Below the pieces are notes generated by a model. The model did not search any database. It was not told where the DNA came from and was given only the letters and a program-made list of their open reading frames with translations. Below are positions 44,275-53,159 of a DNA stretch of 64,000 bases, in pieces (within the stretch, counting starts at the first letter, position 1; each line of letters starts with the position of its first letter). Source of the DNA: Candidatus Scybalocola faecavium (lineage in GTDB: Bacteria; Bacillota; Clostridia; Lachnospirales; Lachnospiraceae); the NCBI GenBank assembly GCA_018713145.1, contig DVFP01000019.1, forward strand, positions 181,857-245,856. Reading direction: 5' to 3'. The translations under genes were made by a program, and so were the position numbers.

Positions 44275-45486
44275 ATGGCATTAGAAGATTTTCGCCGGGC
44301 ATTTGCCCAAACCACACAAAAAGGCATCTTTTTTGACAATGCTTCCATGGGGCCGGTCATACCGGATGTTACCCGGGCCATGACCCACTGTATGGAACTG
44401 CGCCAGTCCATGCCTATGAAATACTATAAATATGCCCAGGAGCTTTTTCCCGCCTGCCGGACACGGCTGGCTGCTATCATCGGCGCCGAGCCTCAGGACA
44501 TTGCTTTTACGGAAAATGTAGCCTACGGCATTAACTGTGCCGCCGGAGCCATTCCATTCCAGCCTGGGGATAATATGATCCTATGCGACCGGGAATTTGC
44601 TTCAAACGTTTACCCATGGATGCTTTTAGAACGGACCAAAGGCGTTCAGGTACGGATGGTTCCTTCAGGGCTGCCCCGGGACCAGGAAGCAGGGGCGCCC
44701 GGTCCCGGAGTACCGGGCAGCGGCGGCCTTACCCTTGCTCTTTTAGAACAATATGCCGATGAACATACCCGGGCTGTGGCCCTAAGCAGCGTGGAATTTT
44801 CCGACGGCTATGCCGCTGATCTTCAAGCTATTGGCCAATGGTGCCATGAACGTGGGATTTTCCTTGTTGTGGATGGGGCCCAATCTTTAGGGGTTATGCC
44901 AATGGATGTAAAAAAATATCACATTGACTTTCTCGCCGGCCTGTCCTCAAAATGGCTCCTTGGACCATTTTCCACAGGATTTTTATATGTGCGCCGGGAA
45001 CGGATCTCTCAGCTCATCCCGCCTTTTGCAGGGGCAGACAGTGTGAAAGGGGATGTAGATTCCCTAAGCTACAGACTGGATTTTAAAGAGGATGCTTCCC
45101 GTTTTGAAACCGGGCTGCCTAATGCTCCCGGCATTGCCGGATTAAATGCATCCCTAAAATTTATGGAAGAGATCGGGCCGGAAAAAATTTATCAGGAAGC
45201 CTGGAAGGTCAGCAAAACCCTGATCCAGGTATTGAAAGATTTAAACTTTCACCTGGCGCCCTGCGCCATGTCAGAAAAGACCCGGTCGCCGATCGTCTCT
45301 TTTTACGCGGGAAATGACCCGATCCAGTATAATCAGGCCACCAGTGATCTTTACCGGTATCTTCGTGAAATGAACGTGGCCTGCTCACTGCGGTGCGGCT
45401 ATATCCGCATGGGCATCCATGGCTATAATACAGAAGAAGAGGTTTATAAAACTGCCGAAATTTTAAAAAAAAGTCAGTGGATTTGA
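44275..45486 (+). CDS. class V aminotransferase
   Basis: A 403-residue fold-type I PLP enzyme. The PLP-binding Asp/His region is VVDGAQSLGVMPMD (about residue 200), the Schiff-base Lys is in GLSSKWLLGPFSTGFLYV (about 223), and ENVAYGIN near 80 matches the phosphate-binding loop. Relatives include cysteine desulfurase, isopenicillin epimerase-like and aminodeoxychorismate-related enzymes; no active-site Cys loop of NifS type is evident. It shares a transcript with folT under THF control, so a role in folate or one-carbon metabolism is an inference. A short Gly/Pro-rich insertion (GAPGPGVPGSGG) lies near residue 140. Confidence 0.82.
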   Translation: MALEDFRRAFAQTTQKGIFFDNASMGPVIPDVTRAMTHCMELRQSMPMKYYKYAQELFPACRTRLAAIIGAEPQDIAFTENVAYGINCAAGAIPFQPGDNMILCDREFASNVYPWMLLERTKGVQVRMVPSGLPRDQEAGAPGPGVPGSGGLTLALLEQYADEHTRAVALSSVEFSDGYAADLQAIGQWCHERGIFLVVDGAQSLGVMPMDVKKYHIDFLAGLSSKWLLGPFSTGFLYVRRERISQLIPPFAGADSVKGDVDSLSYRLDFKEDASRFETGLPNAPGIAGLNASLKFMEEIGPEKIYQEAWKVSKTLIQVLKDLNFHLAPCAMSEKTRSPIVSFYAGNDPIQYNQATSDLYRYLREMNVACSLRCGYIRMGIHGYNTEEEVYKTAEILKKSQWI

Positions 45487-45510
45487 TCCTGAGCCGTATA
45501 GAAAGAAAAT

Positions 45511-45552
45511 AAAAATCCATACTTATCATTGAGGTGATAGGTATGGATTTTT
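45511..45552 (+). promoter_or_regulatory. 18-bp hairpin enclosing a ribosome binding site and start codon
   Basis: AAAAATCCATACTTATCA (45511-45528) pairs with TGATAGGTATGGATTTTT (45535-45552) with a single G-U pair, leaving TTGAGG in the loop. The loop carries the ribosome binding site and the right arm carries the ATG of the next gene. The T-run at its end also gives it a terminator form for the aminotransferase transcript. Confidence 0.8.
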
Positions 45553-45728
45553 ATAATGATAATTATTTTATTCCTTTAGGCATGGCTATGGCCATGATGG
45601 ACGACGCCCTGGATTATGACAAGATCCGGAACATGACAGAAGCTCAAAGGGAAGATCTTTTATACCGGGCCAAAGACCAGGGGGATATGGAAAAGATCCA
45701 AATGATCTTATCCGACGAAAAATCGTAA
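45543..45728 (+). CDS. small acidic protein of unknown function
   Basis: A 61-residue protein (MDFYNDNYFIPLGMAMAMMDDALDY at the start, then a charged helix RNMTEAQREDLLYRAKDQ). I do not recognise the family. The coding character is good: an initiation site (GAGGTG, six bases before the ATG) and amphipathic C-terminal helices. The tracked ORF starts nine bases earlier at a GTG that lies within the ribosome binding site. Translation starts inside a long hairpin, so expression is probably controlled or it is read only from a transcript that begins inside the hairpin. Confidence 0.6.
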   Translation: MDFYNDNYFIPLGMAMAMMDDALDYDKIRNMTEAQREDLLYRAKDQGDMEKIQMILSDEKS

Positions 45729-45740
45729 TCGTTCACCCGT

Positions 45741-45788
45741 TTTAAGCACATGCTGCTGTTCATGGCCAAGCCGCAGCATGTGCTTAAA
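45741..45788. terminator. hairpin between convergent genes
   Basis: TTTAAGCACATGCTGC and its exact complement form a 16-base stem with a 16-base loop, between the small protein and the GH5 stop. It probably serves both strands. Confidence 0.6.
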
Positions 45789-45845
45789 CTATGTAATGTA
45801 CTGAAACTAAAAAACCGTTTCAGACTTTAAGATATAAAAAGCGTT

Positions 45846-47534
45846 TCAGGGAAGAAAAGCGATTTCCTTTAAGGTAATGTTTCCGGATTCCGCACAAATT
45901 TTTAAATGACCTGTAACGGCATCCTCCGGAATCTCAAAGGACAAAGCGCTGATAATATCCTTTTCTTCACTGTCCGCGATTCCCAGATACAGGCACTTTT
46001 CCTGAAAAGTTACGGAAATTCTTGCCTGATGGGCATTGCGGTAAAGGATCATAAAGCTGTTTCCTGCCTTACATTCCCGAAAAGTATAGGACACATTATC
46101 TCCGTCAGAAAGGGCCAGCTCATAGTGCTCCCAGTCCCCGGATAAATCCTGGGGGCCAATAATACCCAGCTTAGAAATGTATCCCGGTTCTCCAACAATA
46201 TGCGTCCCATCGCCCAGACGGCAGCCAAAGGCATTTCCCCAGGGCCAGCTTCCCTTAAATGCACATTTTCCCCCATCATCCACTGCGTCATAGGCCACTG
46301 CCGGCACCACACAGCCGGGGGTACGCATAATAAATGGAATCTCTCTGCTGCTTATATGACAATTTTCAAAGCGGATATTCTCCAAATATTCATCAAAGAT
46401 CTTCATTCCGTGGTCATAGGAGGGCCTTGCCCCTCCGTCCCTGGCATAGGCGATGACCATGGGCCATTCCTTTGGAAGATCATAGCTGGCAAACCACCGC
46501 TCTGAGTTTTCCCCGGCCGCAGTTTTATAACACCAAATATTAAAGCCAATATGGTGCTCCACAGCCAGCTCATACACAGCCGTCATCCATCGTCCGCTGC
46601 CGCCGCTCTCGCCAAGCCATACGGGAATGTCCAGCTCTGCTCTTTTCGATAATGCCTCCGCAAACATGGCCATATCCGGCATGGCCCCGTAATTATGGAT
46701 GGAAATGCCCCAGTTATGGCACCAAGGATCAAAGTCCTGATCAAAAATATCCAGTCTGGACGAAAAAATATGTCCGTTAAGGAGCAGCAAATGATTTTTA
46801 TCAAAACGGCGCATACGCTCCACCAGCTCAAGATAAAAGCTTCGGAGACGGTCTGTATATTCCTCCCACAGCGGCCCGGATAAAGGCTCATTGATCAGAT
46901 CATAGGCACCCACGATAGTGCGGCGGCTGTACCTGCGGGCCAGTTCTTCGCATAAAATCATCGTCCGCTCCCAGCTTTCCTCATCGTAAAAAAGATGGGG
47001 CATCCCGTCCACACCGTCATCACAAGGCAAGGCAGACTGGCCGCCCACTGCCCCGTGAAGATCCAAAACCGCATAGAGATGGTACTTTTCACACCAATCC
47101 AGCACCTGATCCAACACGTTAAAGGTATCCTCATTAAAAGTAATTCCCGGCTCCTCATAAAGCAGTGTCCGGGCAGACAGGGGCAGGCGCACCGAGTTAA
47201 AGCCCCATTGGTCCATCTGAGCCAGATCTCCTTCTCCCAGGTGATTGGCAAACCATTGTGGCCAAAATGCTTCCCCGTACTTTGTGCCGCACAGCTCCCG
47301 GATCAGCCAGTCAAAAGTCCGTCCCCGGTCCATACGTCCGGCAGGGATATTTTTCTTTTCTTCAGGGACCTTAAAATCGGAAAATGCCCCGATCATAAAT
47401 CCTTCCGGATTATTCCAGTTTCCTGCACCCAGTCCCCGAAGGATCACTTCATCTCCATCCTCATTGACCATGACCGGTCCTTTAGCTTTTAAAAATCCCT
47501 TAACACGGGACAAATCAAATACTTCTGTTTTCAT
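45846..47534 (-). CDS. GH5-like glycoside hydrolase
   Basis: A 562-residue enzyme. The catalytic (beta/alpha)8 domain covers about residues 20-400, with WGFNSVRLPL, the acid/base Glu in YDLINEPL (about 195) and the nucleophile Glu in VWLGESGGS (about 295). A C-terminal beta-sandwich of about 140 residues resembles a carbohydrate-binding module. No signal peptide, so it would act in the cytoplasm on imported oligosaccharides. The tracked ORF continues upstream through the terminator and tRNA-Pro gene, which is an artefact; the ATG here follows AAAGGAGAAGG. Substrate (beta-glucan, mannan or other) cannot be read. Confidence 0.88.
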   Translation of the reverse strand: MKTEVFDLSRVKGFLKAKGPVMVNEDGDEVILRGLGAGNWNNPEGFMIGAFSDFKVPEEKKNIPAGRMDRGRTFDWLIRELCGTKYGEAFWPQWFANHLGEGDLAQMDQWGFNSVRLPLSARTLLYEEPGITFNEDTFNVLDQVLDWCEKYHLYAVLDLHGAVGGQSALPCDDGVDGMPHLFYDEESWERTMILCEELARRYSRRTIVGAYDLINEPLSGPLWEEYTDRLRSFYLELVERMRRFDKNHLLLLNGHIFSSRLDIFDQDFDPWCHNWGISIHNYGAMPDMAMFAEALSKRAELDIPVWLGESGGSGRWMTAVYELAVEHHIGFNIWCYKTAAGENSERWFASYDLPKEWPMVIAYARDGGARPSYDHGMKIFDEYLENIRFENCHISSREIPFIMRTPGCVVPAVAYDAVDDGGKCAFKGSWPWGNAFGCRLGDGTHIVGEPGYISKLGIIGPQDLSGDWEHYELALSDGDNVSYTFRECKAGNSFMILYRNAHQARISVTFQEKCLYLGIADSEEKDIISALSFEIPEDAVTGHLKICAESGNITLKEIAFLP

Positions 47535-47582
47535 ATCCTTCTCCTTTAATATGTATCTATTTCTGATCTTTAGTGTATCATA

Positions 47583-47630
47583 GAAAAAAAAGTACCGGAA
47601 ACTCTGATTTTCAGAAGCTTCCGGTACTTT
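47583..47630 (-). terminator. terminator of tRNA-Pro(GGG)
   Basis: AAAGTACCGGAAGCTTCTGA and TCAGAGTTTCCGGTACTTT form a long stem on the minus strand followed by eight T residues. Confidence 0.9.
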
Positions 47631-47647
47631 CGCGATTAAAGAAATCA

Positions 47648-47721
47648 TCGGAGTGACAAGATTCGAACTTGCGACCTCTTGAACCCCATTCAAGCGCACT
47701 ACCAAACTGTGCTACACCCCG
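47648..47721 (-). tRNA. tRNA-Pro(GGG)
   Basis: The anticodon loop ATGGGGT in a CTTGA/TCAAG stem gives anticodon GGG. The acceptor CGGGGTG pairs with CACTCCG (one G-U) and the T-loop is AGTTCGAATCT. A single-gene unit with its own promoter and terminator. Confidence 0.97.
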
Positions 47722-47732
47722 GCGACCTATTT

Positions 47733-47761
47733 ATAATATCAAAAGGTGAGGGGCTTGTCAA
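47733..47761 (-). promoter_or_regulatory. promoter of tRNA-Pro(GGG)
   Basis: On the minus strand TTGACA and TATTAT are 17 bases apart, placing the start a few bases before the tRNA. The -35 box lies about 20 bases past the MATE stop. Confidence 0.8.
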
Positions 47762-47783
47762 GGGGGAAAATCGTATTTTTCTT

Positions 47784-49160
47784 TTACACATCCGCCTGCA
47801 TCCGGCCAATGATCCGCATTTCCAGAGAAATCATGATCACTGTAGTAATAAACGCCATGGTGTCTGCAATAGGTCCCGCATACATAACCCCGTCAATTCC
47901 CATAAACAGCGGCAGGATCAGGATCAAAGGGATCAGGAAAAACACCTGGCGGGTCAAGGACAGGATCATTCCCTTTAAAGGCTTCCCAATGGCTGAGAAA
48001 AAGTTTGAAGAAATCAGCTGTACCCCATTAGCAATGACCATAAACAGAAAAATCCGCATAAATTTTACCGAAAATTCAAAATATGTCTCATCACCAGTAC
48101 CAAAGACGGATATAATCTGCCTTGGAAAAAACTGGAACAGGATAAAGCCCACTGCGGAAACAATAAGATTACATGCAATAGCCAGCTTGTATGTAGACTT
48201 TACCCGGTCATATTGCTTTGCTCCGTAATTAAAACCGACAATAGGCTGCGAGCCCTGGGAAATACCAATGATCACTGCTAAAAGGATGGCATTGGTCTTC
48301 ATAACAATACCGCAGGCGGCCAGAGGAATCTCCTGTCCGTAAGGGGAAAGGGCGCCATAGTGAGTGAGGGAATTATTCATAACGATCTGCACCACAGTAA
48401 GTGCAAGCTGATTTAAACTGTTGCTCATGCCAAGAGACGCCGTAGTCAGGCAAAGACGGGGATCCAAACGAAAATGCTCCCGTTTTAATTCTATGGATTT
48501 AAATTTTTTCAAATAGCGCAGGGCAAACAGGAAGGAAAAAAACTGTCCGATCACAGTTGCCCATGCAGCTCCTGCAACACCAAGATGGAACACAAAAATA
48601 AATACAGGATCCAGAATGGTATTAATAATAGCGCCAATAAGCATACAGGTCATAGAATATTTGGGGCTTCCGTCTGCCCGGGCCAGATTGCTCATAGCAT
48701 TGGTCACGATCAGCAGTGGCATACCAATGGCTGTGATCCGGGTATAGCTTTCCGCATAGGGAAATACATCCGGGGTGGAGCCGAAAGCGGTAAGCATGGG
48801 CACAAGAAAAATTTCAATTAAAACCGCGTAAATAATACCAAAAACAAACATCATGCACACGGCATTTCCCGTAACTTTTGCCGCCTTTTCCTTATCTCCC
48901 GCACCTAAGGAAAGGGAAAAATTGGATGCGCTGCCGATACCGATCAAAAGGGCAATGGCCAGACAAATCGTTGTCAGGGGGTAGGATACATTAGTCGCCG
49001 CATTTCCCAAATACCCTACGCCCTGGCCGATAAAGATCTGATCCACAATGTTATACAGGGAACTGACCAGCATGGCAATAATACTTGGTATGGCAAAGCC
49101 CCGCAAAAGCTTGGGGATTTTTTCATATCCCAGGGGATTTTTGGTCATCCTTTGTTCCAT
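47784..49160 (-). CDS. MATE family efflux transporter
   Basis: A 458-residue protein with twelve hydrophobic segments. The N-terminal IPSIIAMLVSSLYNIVDQIFIGQGVG and the repeat-half motifs (GIGSASNFSLSLGAGD; GISQGSQPIVGFNYGAKQYDRVK at about 295) are diagnostic of the DinF/NorM-like MATE family, which exports cationic compounds by Na+ or H+ antiport. Full length. It has its own promoter and stands alone between the ahpF-like gene and tRNA-Pro. Substrates cannot be inferred. Confidence 0.95.
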   Translation of the reverse strand: MEQRMTKNPLGYEKIPKLLRGFAIPSIIAMLVSSLYNIVDQIFIGQGVGYLGNAATNVSYPLTTICLAIALLIGIGSASNFSLSLGAGDKEKAAKVTGNAVCMMFVFGIIYAVLIEIFLVPMLTAFGSTPDVFPYAESYTRITAIGMPLLIVTNAMSNLARADGSPKYSMTCMLIGAIINTILDPVFIFVFHLGVAGAAWATVIGQFFSFLFALRYLKKFKSIELKREHFRLDPRLCLTTASLGMSNSLNQLALTVVQIVMNNSLTHYGALSPYGQEIPLAACGIVMKTNAILLAVIIGISQGSQPIVGFNYGAKQYDRVKSTYKLAIACNLIVSAVGFILFQFFPRQIISVFGTGDETYFEFSVKFMRIFLFMVIANGVQLISSNFFSAIGKPLKGMILSLTRQVFFLIPLILILPLFMGIDGVMYAGPIADTMAFITTVIMISLEMRIIGRMQADV

Positions 49161-49207
49161 AAATTTTCTCTCCTCTATTTCTTCGTTTTTAAATCATTTA
49201 CTTATAA

Positions 49208-49236
49208 AGTATATCAATATCTTCCCCTGGGTGCAA
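49208..49236 (-). promoter_or_regulatory. MATE transporter promoter
   Basis: On the minus strand TTGCAC and TATACT are 17 bases apart, about 50 bases upstream of the start codon. Confidence 0.72.
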
Positions 49237-49273
49237 GTAGTTCCATTGTAACAATCTCATCCAAACGGTTGCG

Positions 49274-50944
49274 TTACATTTCCTCTAACAGTCCTAAAAT
49301 CTGGGCTGCATCCTTTTTCCCGAAATAGATTTTGTCATTATTTATGATCATGCATGGAACGCTCATGATCTGATATTTCTCTTTCAACTTTGGATACCTG
49401 GCCAGATCAAAAACCTCCGCCCGGATCTTTGGATTTTCTAACGCGATTTTCTGAGCCGCCATTACCAGCTCCGGGCACATCGTACAGGACAAAGACACGG
49501 CAATCTTTATCTGTGCCGGATCTGAAAGTCTTTGGATCCGATTTTTAATGAATGGTTCCAAAGGCTGTCCGGGTCCGGAAGCATTATACAAAGCAATAAT
49601 AAAAGAATTAAATTCATGACCGCCGGGGACAGCGTGAAATACAGCTCCCAGATCCCGGCCGTCCCGGTCGCAGATCACCAGTGCCGGCAGTATATAGCCA
49701 TCGTCCCGGTCACGGATCTGATCATAATGAACTTTGGGACTTAACGGCTCCATTTCTGAAATAAAACCTTCCAGTTCTCTGGAAAAATCCGAATCATCCA
49801 GATAGGCCCGGACAAGGATCTCCTTTTCAAAACGGGCAAACACCGGAGCCAGAGCCGCCTTCATATCCTCTGTAAGAAATCCATCGCCGGAGCCATCTCC
49901 GACGACCTTTCCCGGTTCACCATGAACACCGGACATACGATCAGGGTCTGAAGCCTTTTCAGCCCCGGTTTTAGGGCTTTTAGGTTTTTCCCGGACAATA
50001 CCAAGCTTTTGATACATGGCAAACAGATACTTTTCCATAGATGTGGCAGCCACAGCCCCATCGGAAACGGCAGTGACCACCTGGCGCAGCTGTTTTTCAC
50101 ACACATCTCCGGCTCCGTAAATGCCATCCTTGGAAGTTTTCTGGTCCCGGTCAGTCACCAGATAACCGTCCGGTGTAAGCTGGAGCTGATCTTTAAACAG
50201 GTCTGTCGCCGGTGCATAGCCGGCAAAAACAAACACCCCGAAATTATTTCCTTCTCCGGCCTCATACTGGTACTCTTCTCCGGTAATATTGTTAAAAAAT
50301 ACCCCGTAATTAAGCAATCCCCGGCCGCCAACCTCACGGATCTGAGTATTAAAGCGCACTTCAATCTCCGGCGTGGACATAACCTGCTCCGCAATGGAAT
50401 CCGCACAGGAAAATTTTTCTTCCCTTACAAGAATCGTCACTTTTTTGGCATACCTGGTCAGAAAGATCCCTTCCTCCGCAGCGGCAAAACCGCCGCCTAC
50501 TACAAACACATCTTTTCCTGTAAAAAATTCCCCGTCGCAGGTCGCACAGTAAGCCACGCCCCGTCCGCGAAATTCCTCTTCGCCTTTAAACCCGGCCCGC
50601 CGGGGGCTTGCGCCGGTTGCCAAAACCATGCCAAAACACTGGATCTTTCCTTTATCTGTATGGACAGTCTTTTTGTCTCCGTCCATATCCAGAGCCGAAA
50701 CATTGGCCAGCAAAAACTCCGCGCCAAAGCTTTCTGCCTGACGGCGCATTTCCCCGGTCAGACGGTTTCCGTCTGTGGAAAATACACCGGGATAGTTGAC
50801 TACCTGTGAGGTAATAGTGATCTGTCCGCCGATTTTTTCTTTCTCCACCACAAGAACACTGTACTGTGCCCGGGCCAGATAAATGGCAGCGGACAGCCCG
50901 GCCGGGCCGCCGCCAACAATAACTGCATCATAAAAATCTTTCAT
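49274..50944 (-). CDS. AhpF-like peroxiredoxin reductase with permuted domains
   Basis: A 556-residue flavoprotein. Residues 1-310 form a thioredoxin-reductase-like core: FAD motif GGGPAGLSAAIYLA, redox pair CATC at about 133, NADP motif GGGFAAAEE and YGAGDVC. After a linker, residues about 360-556 are two thioredoxin folds: the first without a Cys pair (PGGHEFNSF motif), the second with CTMC at about 480 and cis-Pro SVPCMI. In E. coli AhpF these two folds precede the reductase core; here they follow it. The start overlaps the peroxiredoxin stop by four bases (ATGA), so it is the cognate electron donor for that AhpC. Confidence 0.9.
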   Translation of the reverse strand: MKDFYDAVIVGGGPAGLSAAIYLARAQYSVLVVEKEKIGGQITITSQVVNYPGVFSTDGNRLTGEMRRQAESFGAEFLLANVSALDMDGDKKTVHTDKGKIQCFGMVLATGASPRRAGFKGEEEFRGRGVAYCATCDGEFFTGKDVFVVGGGFAAAEEGIFLTRYAKKVTILVREEKFSCADSIAEQVMSTPEIEVRFNTQIREVGGRGLLNYGVFFNNITGEEYQYEAGEGNNFGVFVFAGYAPATDLFKDQLQLTPDGYLVTDRDQKTSKDGIYGAGDVCEKQLRQVVTAVSDGAVAATSMEKYLFAMYQKLGIVREKPKSPKTGAEKASDPDRMSGVHGEPGKVVGDGSGDGFLTEDMKAALAPVFARFEKEILVRAYLDDSDFSRELEGFISEMEPLSPKVHYDQIRDRDDGYILPALVICDRDGRDLGAVFHAVPGGHEFNSFIIALYNASGPGQPLEPFIKNRIQRLSDPAQIKIAVSLSCTMCPELVMAAQKIALENPKIRAEVFDLARYPKLKEKYQIMSVPCMIINNDKIYFGKKDAAQILGLLEEM

Positions 50945-51504
50945 AACAAACCTACCAGATCAAGGCTTGGCTTTAAGGTTTCTGCTCCAGGCTGCCATTT
51001 TGCCGGGCAAACCTCATCTCCATGCTGGGCCACAAACTGGGACGCCTGAACCCTGCGGAAGATCTCATCTGCATTACGGCCTACATTTCCTGCGGTCACC
51101 TCATAGGCAACGATCACTCCGTCGGGATTTACGATAAAATCCCCCCGTTCTGCCAATCCGTCCGCTTCGATCATCACATCAAAATCTCTGGCCAGTTTAC
51201 CGGTAGGATCTGCCAGCATAGGATACCGGATCTTTTTGATCCGGTCTGAAGTATCATGCCATGCCTTATGAACATAATGGGTATCGCAGGATACAGAATA
51301 AATATCACAGCCGATCTTCTGGAAATCCTCATATTTATCGGCCAGATCCTCCAGCTCTGTAGGGCACACAAAGGTAAAATCTGCCGGATAGAAGAAAAAT
51401 ACGCTCCATCTTCCCTTCACATCCTCAAGGGTCACTTCCTTAAACTTTCCATCAACATAAGCCTGTACTTTAAAATCACTGACTTTCTTTCCAATTAACG
51501 ACAT
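50941..51504 (-). CDS. ahpC: alkyl hydroperoxide reductase, peroxiredoxin subunit
   Basis: A 187-residue typical 2-Cys peroxiredoxin reducing H2O2 and organic peroxides. The peroxidatic Cys is in FTFVCPTELEDLADKY (about residue 46) and the resolving Cys in GDEVCPAKWQPG near the C-terminus. The tracked ORF starts 13 codons earlier; the ATG chosen follows AAAGGAG and gives the family N-terminus (SLIGKKVSDF). It lies 57 bases after enolase with a small hairpin between and overlaps the ahpF-like gene by four bases. Expected to be induced by peroxide or oxygen. Confidence 0.96.
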   Translation of the reverse strand: MSLIGKKVSDFKVQAYVDGKFKEVTLEDVKGRWSVFFFYPADFTFVCPTELEDLADKYEDFQKIGCDIYSVSCDTHYVHKAWHDTSDRIKKIRYPMLADPTGKLARDFDVMIEADGLAERGDFIVNPDGVIVAYEVTAGNVGRNADEIFRRVQASQFVAQHGDEVCPAKWQPGAETLKPSLDLVGLL

Positions 51505-51528
51505 CACACATTCTCCTTTCTTTATGAG

Positions 51529-51547
51529 TGCCGTGCCTCCCACGGCA
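51529..51547 (-). other. small intercistronic hairpin between eno and ahpC
   Basis: TGCCGTG and CACGGCA flank GGAGG on the minus strand. No T-run follows, so it is more likely a processing or stability element than a terminator; eno and ahpC can be co-transcribed. Confidence 0.5.
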
Positions 51548-51561
51548 TAAGGGTATCCCGG

Positions 51562-52872
<1,311 letters not shown>

Positions 52873-52966
52873 TTACACTCCTTTCATCATTTTGGGATTT
52901 CTTTATTATTGCCGTACAATGCCCAGCATAAGGTTATCCTCTTGCCGGGTTTTATCTTCCGTTCTT

Positions 52967-52988
52967 AGTTAGTTATTACTAACTAACT
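52967..52988 (-). promoter_or_regulatory. candidate operator at the eno promoter
   Basis: AGTTAGTTA and TAACTAACT form a perfect 9-base dyad with a 4-base centre, two bases after the -10 box, so it covers the expected transcription start. A bound dimer would block initiation. The half-site matches that at the GntR promoter (17926), but the spacing differs, and a MarR-type repressor is also possible. No regulator gene adjoins it. Confidence 0.7.
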
Positions 52989-52990
52989 GG

Positions 52991-53019
52991 ATATTAGCAT
53001 CCTTCCATTATTTTGTCAA
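52991..53019 (-). promoter_or_regulatory. eno promoter
   Basis: On the minus strand TTGACA and TAATAT are 17 bases apart. The leader to the enolase start is about 120 bases. Confidence 0.85.
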
Positions 53020-53091
53020 CAAATTCCCCAAAAAATTCAGCAAATGATTGTTTTTATCATTCTCTAACAGTGGATGACTGACATTTTTCCA

Positions 53092-53137
53092 TAAAAAAAC
53101 GCCCTAAAAGACAAATCTTATTGCCTTTTAGGACGTT
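53092..53137 (-). terminator. terminator of the GGDEF gene
   Basis: On the minus strand AACGTCCTAAAAGGC and GTCTTTTAGGGCGTT (with one mismatch) form a stem followed by seven T residues. The adjacent 18 bases (CTTTTAGGACGTTTACTT) are imperfectly repeated toward the gene. Confidence 0.85.
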
Positions 53138-53159
53138 TACTTCTTTTAGGGCTTTTACT

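Noticed and set aside
47535-47705. N-terminal extension of the GH5 ORF
   Set aside because: It translates the terminator and tRNA-Pro(GGG) gene; a well-placed ATG with AAAGGAG lies downstream.
50009-50809. 266-codon plus-strand ORF opposite the AhpF-like gene
   Set aside because: Shadow of a clear flavoprotein; no motif of its own.
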